Assembly (NCBI GenBank): GCA_964389285.1
Contig: CAYMCZ010000003.1
Coordinates: 62,001-126,000, forward strand
Direction: 5' to 3'
Source: Alectryocaccobium sp964389285
GTDB taxonomy: Bacteria > Bacillota > Clostridia > Lachnospirales > Lachnospiraceae
DNA length: 64,000 nt
Every line of letters begins with the position of its first letter. Position 1 is the first letter of the stretch. Shown piece by piece: positions 54,374-62,240 of this stretch. A program made the translations under genes and the position numbers. Below the pieces are notes generated by a model. The model was not told the DNA's origin and made no database searches. It saw nothing but the letters and a program-made list of their open reading frames with translations.

Positions 54374-56485
54374 TTAATTATCTTTTATAATCTTTTCCTG
54401 TACCGATTTGGGAACCGGTTCATAACGCTCAAAGAACATGGAATAGTTGCCGCGGCCCTGTGTTCTGGAACGCAGATCCGTCGCGTATCCGAACATTTCC
54501 GAAAGCGGGACGAGACCCCTTACGATCTTTCCGCCGCCGAGATCGTCCATTCCCTCAATACGGCCGCGCCTTGAGTTGATATCACCGATGACATCGCCCA
54601 TGTATTCTTCGGGCATTGTCACTTCGACTCTCATGATAGGCTCAAGCAGTACCGGCGAAGCCTTCTGCATTGCCTCTTTAAATGCAAGCGAGCCGGCGAT
54701 ATGGAACGCCATTTCCGACGAGTCAACTTCATGATATGAGCCGTCATATACATTTGCGTAGATACCCACAACAGGGAATCCTCCGAGAACACCGGCCTTC
54801 ATGGCGTCTTCGATACCCTCGCCTACGGCAGGAATATATTCTTTGGGAATAGCGCCGCCGACAACGGTTGATTCGAATTTATAGGTTTCTTCAGCGTTTG
54901 CGTCCATCGGTTCGAACTTAACCCTGCAGTGTCCGTACTGACCGCGTCCGCCCGACTGTTTAGCGTATTTGCTGTCGACTTCAGCCGGTTTTGTAATTGT
55001 CTCTTTATAGGCAACCTGCGGTGCTCCGACGTTTGCTTCCACGTGGAATTCGCGCAGAAGACGATCCACAATGATCTCCAGATGAAGCTCGCCCATGCCG
55101 GCTATGATCGTCTGTCCGGTTTCCTGATTTGTATGAGCGCGGAAAGTAGGGTCTTCTTCGGCTAATTTCGCAAGCGCTTCTCCCAGTTTGCCCTGACCCG
55201 CTTTTGTCTTGGGCTCGATTGCAAGCTCGATAACCGGCTCGGGGAACTCCATGGACTCCAGGATAACGGGATGCTGCTCGTCGCAGATCGTATCACCCGT
55301 CGTTGAAAGTTTAAACCCTATGGCAGCCGCTATGTCGCCCGAATAAACTTTATCCAGTTCCTCACGCTTGTTTGCATGCATCTGCATGATGCGGCCGACG
55401 CGCTCTTTTTTGCCTTTTGTGGCATTTAATACGTAGGAACCTGAGTTAATTGTCCCCGAATAAACGCGGAAATAAGCCAGCTTTCCTACAAAAGGATCGG
55501 TCATTATCTTAAATACAAGCGCCGAGAAAGGCTCTTCGTCAGACGCGATTCTCTCCATGGGCTCTCCCTCGGGACTCACGCCCTGGATTGCCGGAATGTC
55601 TGTGGGTGCGGGCATAAACTCCAGAACCGCGTTAAGCATTTTCTGAACGCCTTTTTTCCTGTATGCCGATCCGCAGCAGACCGGTACCGCGCGACATTCG
55701 CATGTAGCCGTACGAAGAGCAGCCTTGAGTTCTTCGTCGGAAGGCACGTCATCTTCGAGAAAACGCATAAGAAGCTCTTCATCAAGCTCGCAGATTTTCT
55801 CCACAAGCTCTTCTCTGTAAAGCTCTGCGTCGTCTTTCATATTATCGGGGATGTCTTTGATAATGATCTGGTCTCCGTTGTCACCCTCAAAATAATACGC
55901 CTTCATCTCAAACAGATCGATGATGCCTTCGAATTCTTCTTCTTTTCCGATGGGAAGCTGAAGAATGATCGCATTTTTGCCGAGCCTTGTCCTGATCTGG
56001 TCAACAGCTCCGTAAAAATCGGCGCCAAGGATATCCATTTTGTTGATGAACGCCATACGGGGCACGTTGTATGTGTCAGCCTGACGCCATACGTTCTCAG
56101 ACTGCGGCTCTACACCGCCTTTTGCGCAGAACACGCCTACCGCACCGTCAAGCACCCTGAGCGAACGTTCAACTTCAACAGTAAAGTCAACGTGTCCGGG
56201 CGTGTCTATAATGTTTATGCGGTGCTCGGGAGCGCCTGCTTTAGGCTTTCCTGCCTCCTGAAGTGTCCAATGACACGTCGTAGCCGCCGATGTGATGGTG
56301 ATTCCACGCTCCTGTTCCTGCTCCATCCAGTCCATGGTAGCGGTTCCGTCGTGGGTATCGCCTATTTTGTAATTTACGCCTGTATAAAACAGAATTCTTT
56401 CGGTAAGCGTAGTTTTACCGGCATCGATATGAGCCATAATACCAATATTTCTGGTATACTCCAAAGGATACTCTCTTCCAGCCAC
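54374..56485 (-). CDS. fusA: Elongation factor G
   Basis: A 703-residue GTPase that drives ribosomal translocation and, with RRF, subunit recycling. 'AHIDAGKTTLTERILFYTG', 'EQERGITITSAATTC' and 'DTPGHVDFTVEVERSLR' form the G domain. Domains II-V follow at normal length ('RGQYGHCRVKFEP', 'PEEYMGDVIGDINSRRG'). The start is GTG, with GGAGG 7 bases upstream and 12 bases after rpsG. Third gene of the str operon. Confidence 0.99.
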   Translation of the reverse strand: MAGREYPLEYTRNIGIMAHIDAGKTTLTERILFYTGVNYKIGDTHDGTATMDWMEQEQERGITITSAATTCHWTLQEAGKPKAGAPEHRINIIDTPGHVDFTVEVERSLRVLDGAVGVFCAKGGVEPQSENVWRQADTYNVPRMAFINKMDILGADFYGAVDQIRTRLGKNAIILQLPIGKEEEFEGIIDLFEMKAYYFEGDNGDQIIIKDIPDNMKDDAELYREELVEKICELDEELLMRFLEDDVPSDEELKAALRTATCECRAVPVCCGSAYRKKGVQKMLNAVLEFMPAPTDIPAIQGVSPEGEPMERIASDEEPFSALVFKIMTDPFVGKLAYFRVYSGTINSGSYVLNATKGKKERVGRIMQMHANKREELDKVYSGDIAAAIGFKLSTTGDTICDEQHPVILESMEFPEPVIELAIEPKTKAGQGKLGEALAKLAEEDPTFRAHTNQETGQTIIAGMGELHLEIIVDRLLREFHVEANVGAPQVAYKETITKPAEVDSKYAKQSGGRGQYGHCRVKFEPMDANAEETYKFESTVVGGAIPKEYIPAVGEGIEDAMKAGVLGGFPVVGIYANVYDGSYHEVDSSEMAFHIAGSLAFKEAMQKASPVLLEPIMRVEVTMPEEYMGDVIGDINSRRGRIEGMDDLGGGKIVRGLVPLSEMFGYATDLRSRTQGRGNYSMFFERYEPVPKSVQEKIIKDN

Positions 56486-56497
56486 TGGTAAACCTCC

Positions 56498-56968
56498 TTA
56501 GAATCTGTAATGGGCAAAAGCCTTGTTGGACTCTGCCATTTTGTGCATGTCTTCTTTTCTCTTAACCGATGCACCCGTGTTATTCATTGCGTCAAGAAGC
56601 TCGTTCGCAAGCCTGTCTTCCATGGTCTTTTCGCTTCTTTTGCGTGAAAACATGGTGAGCCAGCGAAGAGCAAGTGCCTGTCTCCTGTCCGGACGAACCT
56701 CGATCGGTACCTGATATGTAGCGCCGCCGATACGTCTTGCCTTTACTTCAAGAACAGGCATAATGTTATTCATAGCTTCTTCGAAAACCTCTATAGCGGG
56801 TTTTCCTGCTTTTGCTTCCATTTTGGCAAAGGCTCCGTAAACAATTTTCTGGGCAATTCCTTTTTTGCCGTCAAGCATGATGTTGTTGATCAGCTTTGTA
56901 ACTACCTTATTGTTGTATACCGGATCCGCCAAAACATCTCTTTTCTGAGTATGTCCTTTACGTGGCAC
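56498..56968 (-). CDS. rpsG: 30S ribosomal protein S7
   Basis: A 156-residue primary 16S rRNA-binding protein that nucleates the 30S head. 'PRKGHTQKRDVLADPVYNN' is at the N-terminus and 'IEVRPDRRQALALRWL' in the middle. The GTG at 56968 is chosen over the ATG at 56989 because AAGGAGG is 8 bases upstream and the length then equals the standard 156 residues. Confidence 0.98.
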   Translation of the reverse strand: MPRKGHTQKRDVLADPVYNNKVVTKLINNIMLDGKKGIAQKIVYGAFAKMEAKAGKPAIEVFEEAMNNIMPVLEVKARRIGGATYQVPIEVRPDRRQALALRWLTMFSRKRSEKTMEDRLANELLDAMNNTGASVKRKEDMHKMAESNKAFAHYRF

Positions 56969-56989
56969 GTTTCTTCCCTCCTTAATCAT

Positions 56990-57126
56990 TCAGATCAGAT
57001 CTTCGGTACTCACATTCTATGGCTCTGCATGTGTTGCGCCGGTCTTCCATATATGTCTCCGCAGCCGTACGAGACTTCAGAATCCGAATAACCATAACCT
57101 CGTGATATAAATCTGAATATTTTTAA
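56990..57126 (-). other. rpsL-rpsG spacer
   Basis: About 135 bases between S12 and S7. I see no gene, promoter of quality or tRNA. It may contain the S7-binding autoregulatory region known for str operons, but I cannot identify a matching structure. Confidence 0.4.
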
Positions 57127-57543
57127 TTATTTCTTTTTAGGTTTCTTAGCACCGTATTTTGAACGAGCCTGCATACGTTTTGCTACTCCGGCGGTATCAA
57201 GCGTACCACGGATGATGTGGTAACGTGTACCCGGAAGGTCTTTTACCCTGCCGCCCCTGATAAGCACAACGCTATGCTCCTGAAGATTATGTCCTTCGCC
57301 CGGAATATAGCTCGTAACCTCGATACCGTTTGAAAGGCGTACCCTGGCGATTTTTCTGAGTGCCGAATTGGGCTTTTTGGGTGTAGCCGTCTTTACGGCA
57401 GTACACACGCCTCTCTTCTGAGGTGAAGACATATCCGATGATTTCTTCTTCAGGGAGTTGAAGCTTTTCTGCAGTGCGGGCGCGGTCGATTTCTTAACCG
57501 AAGTCTGACGGCCCTTGCGCACTAACTGGTTAAATGTTGGCAT
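57127..57543 (-). CDS. rpsL: 30S ribosomal protein S12
   Basis: A 138-residue decoding-centre protein. 'MPTFNQLVRKGRQTSVKKS', 'CTAVKTATPKKPNSALRKIA' (with the Lys involved in streptomycin response) and 'LPGTRYHIIRGTLDTAGV' are conserved. AAGGAGG is well placed. First gene of the str operon. Confidence 0.99.
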   Translation of the reverse strand: MPTFNQLVRKGRQTSVKKSTAPALQKSFNSLKKKSSDMSSPQKRGVCTAVKTATPKKPNSALRKIARVRLSNGIEVTSYIPGEGHNLQEHSVVLIRGGRVKDLPGTRYHIIRGTLDTAGVAKRMQARSKYGAKKPKKK

Positions 57544-57612
57544 TTCGCGATTCCTCCTTATTTTAATGATAAGACTGCTTTTACAGAAGTTCTCTGCGGC
57601 TGCTCAAAGTCT

Positions 57613-57631
57613 TTTATTGCTGCCGGCAATA
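57613..57631 (-). promoter_or_regulatory. Hairpin in the rpsL 5' leader
   Basis: TTATTGC/GCAATAA arms with a 5-base loop within the ~125-nt leader of the str operon. It is followed by AAGACTTT, so at most a weak attenuator. Confidence 0.35.
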
Positions 57632-57672
57632 ATTGCACAGCAAAAACAAGTGCGTATGAACGCACGGATTGC

Positions 57673-57702
57673 ATTATAACCCTTTTTCGAGATGACTGTC
57701 AA
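57673..57702 (-). promoter_or_regulatory. Sigma-A promoter of the str operon
   Basis: Perfect TTGACA (57697-57702) and perfect TATAAT (57673-57678) with an 18-base spacer on the minus strand. An A+T-rich stretch lies upstream. Confidence 0.88.
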
Positions 57703-57745
57703 TACTTAAACCTTATAAAAAACAGAAAAATCCCCTGTTAAACAC

Positions 57746-57797
57746 AAAAAGCCTCCCAAGCAGGTGTCGGTTGGAAAACCTTTCTGCCCGGGAGGCG
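57746..57797 (-). terminator. Terminator of the zinc-ribbon/DUF4190 gene
   Basis: GCCTCCCGGGCAG pairs with CTGCTTGGGAGGC on the minus strand, followed by TTTTTGTG. The ~20-base loop contains GGTTTTCC. It isolates the str operon from the upstream gene. Confidence 0.8.
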
Positions 57798-57817
57798 GTT
57801 TGACGTTCTTATACTTA

Positions 57818-58237
57818 TTAATAATAGTTGAGAAAACTCAATCCCCAGAACACTGTCGTTCCGATTATAGCCCAAACGATGATGGCGATTATCAGAAGAA
57901 TAATACTGATAACTATGCCCGCTATAGCCAGGCCTTTGCCGCTGCCGTTTAATCTGTCCGCTCTCGAAAGACCGATGCCGGAAAAGATAAGCGCCAGTAT
58001 CTGCACTATAAAATACGGGAATAAAAATATTGCTACAAGCGACAATACGAAACCCGCTATGGCAAAACCGTTCGAAGGCGCGGGCGGCATCTCTTCCCAG
58101 GGTTTTCTCTCAGGCGTCTGATATGAAGGATTGGCACCCGTCTGTGTTTTTCCCGGAAAAACCGCCGCCTTAGCACCGCATTCCGGACAGAATTTGGCAT
58201 CGTTAGGTATATTTGCACCGCATTTTGAACAAAACAT
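57818..58237 (-). CDS. Zinc-ribbon membrane protein with DUF4190-like domain
   Basis: A 139-residue protein. An N-terminal zinc ribbon ('FCSKCGANIPNDAKFCPECG', two CxxC knuckles) is followed by a Pro-rich linker, then two long hydrophobic helices ('FAIAGFVLSLVAIFLFPYF', 'GLAIAGIVISIILLIIAI') as in DUF4190. The ATG at 58237 follows AGGAGG by 7 bases and overlaps the previous stop (TGATG), so it is coupled to the small upstream protein. Function unknown. Confidence 0.82.
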   Translation of the reverse strand: MFCSKCGANIPNDAKFCPECGAKAAVFPGKTQTGANPSYQTPERKPWEEMPPAPSNGFAIAGFVLSLVAIFLFPYFIVQILALIFSGIGLSRADRLNGSGKGLAIAGIVISIILLIIAIIVWAIIGTTVFWGLSFLNYY

Positions 58238-58413
58238 CAAAACCCCTCCTTTTCAAGTTCTTCGGATATTTTCCCGAGCATTGTCTGAATCTCGTCTTTA
58301 TCCAATTCTCCGACAAGTTTTTCTATCCTTGCAAAAATATCTTTATTTTCTTTTTGTTCCGTATTACAGGATGAACCGCATGTATCGCAATTGTGTAAAC
58401 ATTTATCGTTCAA
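58237..58413 (-). CDS. Small Cys-rich protein of unknown function
   Basis: A short frame of 58-65 residues ending 'LGKISEELEKEGF'. The N-terminal part has Cys at CLHNCDTCGSSC spacing, possibly a metal site; the rest is helical and charged. No ATG is in frame. The TTG at 58413 (AAAGGGG 11 bases upstream) and the TTG at 58434 are both possible starts. The stop overlaps the next start (TGATG), which supports real translation. Confidence 0.55.
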   Translation of the reverse strand: MNDKCLHNCDTCGSSCNTEQKENKDIFARIEKLVGELDKDEIQTMLGKISEELEKEGF

Positions 58414-58628
58414 ATTACATAAAACCCCTTTCAAGTAATGCTTTTTTAAAAAAGCCGATTCTTATTCACCAGTATATATTTATTTCCAATTTCGGTCAAT
58501 ATTATTTTCCCGTTATTTTATTATCAATAATTGACAGACAAATTCACTCATTATAAAATATTTTTCAAAGCAATCACTTGTCGGCTTTATTTATTATCAT
58601 CATATTATAGAGAGGAGAATGTAATAAT

Positions 58629-60446
58629 ATGGTAATTAATCAGCAAACCGCGGCTCAGTCCAAGGTTGAAGAACTGTTTGCTGCTCTTTCAAGACGGAAG
58701 GGGACCTATTCGGTGGGCGAGTGTCCGGTGAATATTACCTCTGCCTTCATCGAGGTATGTCTTGCCCAGAGCTGCGGCAAATGCATTCCCTGCCGCGTCG
58801 GTCTCGACAGGCTGAATGCATTGCTTGAAAAGGTATTGTCAAGACAGGCCAGCCTTGAAGACCTCGATGCCATCGAAGAATGTGCGCATGCCATATATGA
58901 TTCGGCAGACTGCGCCATAGGTTTTGAATCCGCAAAACTTGTTCTCGATGGTATCCACACTTTCAGAGACGATTATGAGTCTCACACTCTGCACGGCACA
59001 TGTACGGAAAACTTCAAATCCGTACCCTGCGTACACGGATGCCCCGCAAATGTCGATATACCCGGTTATATCGCTCTTATTAAAGAAGGACGCTATGCCG
59101 ATGCGGTACGTCTTATCAGAAAAGACAATCCTTTCCCCACGGTATGCGGTCTTGTATGCGAGCACCCCTGTGAAACACAGTGCCGCAGAAATATAGTGGA
59201 CGCTTCGATCAATATCAGGGCACTGAAACGTTATGCCTGCGAAAATGCCGGCAAGGTTCCCGCGCCTTCCTGCGCTCCTTCAAACGGCAAAAAGGTTGCC
59301 ATCATAGGAGGCGGCCCTTCAGGACTTACGGCTGCATATTTCCTTCAGCTGAAAGGCTACCAGACTACCATATTTGAAATGAGGAACGAACTCGGCGGTA
59401 TGCTCCGTTACGGAATCCCGCCGTACCGTCTGCCGGACGAAGAGCTTGATAAAGATATCAGCGCGATCCTTTCGACGGGACTTGAAGTAAAATACGGTGT
59501 CGAAATAGGAAAAGATATTTCGTTTGACGAAATAAAAAATCAGTTTGACTGTGTTTATATTTCAATAGGAGCAAGCAGCGGAAAAGCTCTCGGCGTGGAA
59601 GGCGAAGACGCCGAAGGCGTTCTTTCGGCAGTAGACTTCCTCCGAGACGTCAACAACGGCAGCGCGCCTGATTTCACGGGCAAAAGAATCGTTATCGTAG
59701 GCGGCGGAAATGTTGCGATGGACGCTACACGCGCTGCCAAACGTCTTAACCCGGTATCGGTGGTTACCGCTTACAGAAGACGTATCGAAGATATGACGGC
59801 CGATCCTGCCGAAGTTGAAGGCGCGATAGCCGAATGCTGCGAGATCATGCCTTTGATGGCTCCCGTACGTATTCTGGTTGAAGACGGCAAATGCGCCGGA
59901 CTTGTATGCAAACCGCAGAACGCGGGGCCTGTCGAAGGCGGCAGACCCAAGCCGGTTGATTCGGCTCTTGATGAAGTTTCTCTTAAAGCCGATATCGTGC
60001 TTGTAGCCATAGGTCAGGACATTAACTCCGAATTCCTTGAGGCCGCAGGCATTGAAACAAAACGCAAGCGTGTGGTTGCAAGCGACAGAGGGGAAGTTCC
60101 CAACATGCAGGGCATTTTCACCGGCGGAGACGCTTATTTCGGCCCTTCGACAGCTATAAAGGCCGTGGCGGCAGGAAAAATAGCCGCCGGCAATATAGAC
60201 AAATATTGCGGTCTTCACACTCCGATCTCAGTTGACTTCGATATTCCGCCGGCATCAAGCCTGGGTAAACCCGCATGGGGCAAAGTGATGCTTAAAGAGC
60301 GTCCGGCGGAGGAAAGGAATAAAGATTTCGATATCATGGAATATCGTATCACCGATGAAGAAGCGCAGCTTGAGTGCGATCGTTGTTTACGTTGTGACCA
60401 TTTCGGTTATGGATCTTTCCGGGGAGGTAGAACATATAAATGGTAA
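58629..60446 (+). CDS. NuoF-type Fe/S domain fused to GltD-like NAD(P)H oxidoreductase
   Basis: A 605-residue redox protein. Residues ~30-115 resemble only the C-terminal 4Fe-4S domain of NuoF (Cys49, 52, 55 and 95 in 'SCGKCIPCRVG' and 'SADCAIG'); the flavin and NADH site of NuoF is absent. From ~130 it is like the glutamate synthase small subunit: Cys clusters in 'CVHGCPANVDIPGY' and 'CGLVCEHPCETQC', the FAD motif 'AIIGGGPSGLTAAYFLQ', the NAD(P) motif 'IVIVGGGNVAMDATRAAKR' and 'GIFTGGDAYFGPSTA'. The C-terminus adds 'CDRCLRCDHFG'. It overlaps hydA, so it very probably passes electrons between NAD(P)H and the hydrogenase. Confidence 0.9.
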   Translation: MVINQQTAAQSKVEELFAALSRRKGTYSVGECPVNITSAFIEVCLAQSCGKCIPCRVGLDRLNALLEKVLSRQASLEDLDAIEECAHAIYDSADCAIGFESAKLVLDGIHTFRDDYESHTLHGTCTENFKSVPCVHGCPANVDIPGYIALIKEGRYADAVRLIRKDNPFPTVCGLVCEHPCETQCRRNIVDASINIRALKRYACENAGKVPAPSCAPSNGKKVAIIGGGPSGLTAAYFLQLKGYQTTIFEMRNELGGMLRYGIPPYRLPDEELDKDISAILSTGLEVKYGVEIGKDISFDEIKNQFDCVYISIGASSGKALGVEGEDAEGVLSAVDFLRDVNNGSAPDFTGKRIVIVGGGNVAMDATRAAKRLNPVSVVTAYRRRIEDMTADPAEVEGAIAECCEIMPLMAPVRILVEDGKCAGLVCKPQNAGPVEGGRPKPVDSALDEVSLKADIVLVAIGQDINSEFLEAAGIETKRKRVVASDRGEVPNMQGIFTGGDAYFGPSTAIKAVAAGKIAAGNIDKYCGLHTPISVDFDIPPASSLGKPAWGKVMLKERPAEERNKDFDIMEYRITDEEAQLECDRCLRCDHFGYGSFRGGRTYKW

Positions 60447-62161
60447 ATTTAACAATAAATGGAAAAAAGATTTCTGTAAAAGAAGGTACAACGATCCGTG
60501 AAGCGGCGCTTCAAAACGGTATCATAATTCCTTCGCTTTGCTATCTTAAAGAAATAAACGAACCGGCGTCATGCCGTATCTGTGTTGTGGAGGTCGTGGG
60601 CGAGGTTCGCCTTTTAGCGAGCTGCAATAACGCCTGTGTCGAGGGCATGGAGATCCTGACAGATACCGACCGTGTAATGAAAGCCCGCCGCAACAACCTT
60701 GCGCTCATCCTTTCAAACCACGACTGTCACTGTCCGACGTGCGTAAGAAGCGGCAACTGCTCGCTTCAGTCCCTCGCAATGGACATGAATCTCATTGACA
60801 ACCCGTATCCGACAAAAGTTTCCGCAAATGACTGGAACAGAGAACTCCCTCTCATCAGGACAAACAGCAAATGCATCCAGTGCCTGCGCTGCATAAACAT
60901 CTGTGAAAAAGTTCAGTCTCTCGGCGTATGGGATCTTATGGGCTCCGGCAATCACGCTCATGTGGGCGTACGCGGAGGACAGAAAATCGAAGAAGTCAAC
61001 TGTTCATACTGCGGACAGTGTATAACCCACTGCCCGACGGGAGTCCTGCGCGAAAGAGACGACACATTGAAGCTTCTGGACGCCATAAACGATCCCGAAA
61101 CCGTTGTCGTGCTTCAGGTTGCTCCCGCGGTTCGTGCGGCATGGGGCGACGGTCTCGGACTTCCGAGCGAATACGCTACCGAAAAAAGGATGGCGGCGGC
61201 TTTCAGGGCAATCGGCGTCGATTACGTATTTGATACCAATTTCACGGCAGACCTTACCATAATGGAAGAAGGCAACGAATTCCTCTATAAGATGACTCAT
61301 CCGGATGAGTTTAAAAGGCCGCTCTTTACATCCTGCTGCCCCGGTTGGGTTCGCTTCCTGAAATTGGAATATCCGGACATGGTTCCGCAGCTTTCAACGG
61401 CAAAGTCGCCGCAGCAGATGTTCGGCGCGGTAACAAAATCCTACTTCGCTCAGAAAACAGGCATTGATCCCGACAAGATCTTCTGCGTCTCCATCATGCC
61501 CTGTACCGCCAAAAAATATGAGTTTGACGTGCCCGAAGTAAATGACGCTGGCCACGGCAAAGATGTGGATCTGTCTATCACGACCCGTGAGGTTGACCGC
61601 ATACTCAAGATGAAAAACGTAAATGTATGGACTCTCAATGAAGAAGAGTTCGATTCTCCTCTCGGCGCCGGCACGGGTGCCGCAGTCATCTTCGGAGCTA
61701 CCGGCGGCGTTATGGAAGCAGCCCTTCGTACGGCGGCATTTGTTCTTGAAGGCAAAAACCCCGACCCCGATGCTTTTAAAGCCGTACGCGGTCTTGACGG
61801 CAGAAAAGAATATACCGTTACCGCAGGCGGAGTAACCGTAAAAGCCTGCGTTGCCAGCGGACTTGCGAATGCAAGAGCCATAATAGAAGACTTAAGAAGC
61901 GGCAGAGCCGATTATGATTTCGTGGAAATCATGGCATGTCCGGGCGGCTGTGCAGGCGGCGGCGGGCAGCCCATTACCGATGGCGCCGAACTTGCCGGAG
62001 AGAGAGGCGAGCGGCTTTATGTGCTGGATAAGAACAATCCTCTCAGATTTTCACATGAAAACCCGTCCGTAATACAGGTATACGAAGAATTCTTTGAGAA
62101 ACCGCTGTCTCATAAATCACACGAACTTCTTCATACCGATCAAACCAGGTGGACGTTATAA
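60440..62161 (+). CDS. hydA: [FeFe] hydrogenase, M3-type catalytic subunit
   Basis: A 573-residue hydrogenase with the same domain order and size as Clostridium pasteurianum CpI. It has an N-terminal 2Fe-2S domain (Cys34, 45, 48, 62) and a His-ligated 4Fe-4S cluster (His94, Cys98, 101, 107). A two-cluster ferredoxin domain follows ('CIQCLRCINIC', 'CSYCGQCITHC'). The H-cluster motifs are P1 'TSCCPGW' (297-303), P2 'MPCTAKKYE' (353-361) and P3 'MACPGGCAGGG' (499-509). All cluster ligands are intact, so activity is expected. The ATG overlaps the stop of the GltD-like gene by seven bases. A bidirectional terminator follows. Confidence 0.98.
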   Translation: MVNLTINGKKISVKEGTTIREAALQNGIIIPSLCYLKEINEPASCRICVVEVVGEVRLLASCNNACVEGMEILTDTDRVMKARRNNLALILSNHDCHCPTCVRSGNCSLQSLAMDMNLIDNPYPTKVSANDWNRELPLIRTNSKCIQCLRCINICEKVQSLGVWDLMGSGNHAHVGVRGGQKIEEVNCSYCGQCITHCPTGVLRERDDTLKLLDAINDPETVVVLQVAPAVRAAWGDGLGLPSEYATEKRMAAAFRAIGVDYVFDTNFTADLTIMEEGNEFLYKMTHPDEFKRPLFTSCCPGWVRFLKLEYPDMVPQLSTAKSPQQMFGAVTKSYFAQKTGIDPDKIFCVSIMPCTAKKYEFDVPEVNDAGHGKDVDLSITTREVDRILKMKNVNVWTLNEEEFDSPLGAGTGAAVIFGATGGVMEAALRTAAFVLEGKNPDPDAFKAVRGLDGRKEYTVTAGGVTVKACVASGLANARAIIEDLRSGRADYDFVEIMACPGGCAGGGGQPITDGAELAGERGERLYVLDKNNPLRFSHENPSVIQVYEEFFEKPLSHKSHELLHTDQTRWTL

Positions 62162-62193
62162 AATACGACATCCCCCCATTCTGACACAGAAAA

Positions 62194-62232
62194 AGCCGGA
62201 GGCGGAGCCGTTATCGGTTCCGTTCTCCGGCT
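62194..62232. terminator. Convergent terminator between hydA and YgiQ-type gene
   Basis: AGCCGGAG/CTCCGGCT arms with an inner GGAGCCG/CGGTTCC pairing. On the minus strand it is followed by TTTTTCTG; on the plus strand by GTATTCCTTT. Confidence 0.8.
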
Positions 62233-62240
62233 GTATTCCT

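Noticed and set aside
56990..57126. tRNA gene in the rpsL-rpsG spacer
   Set aside because: No cloverleaf with matching acceptor and T arms could be formed on either strand.
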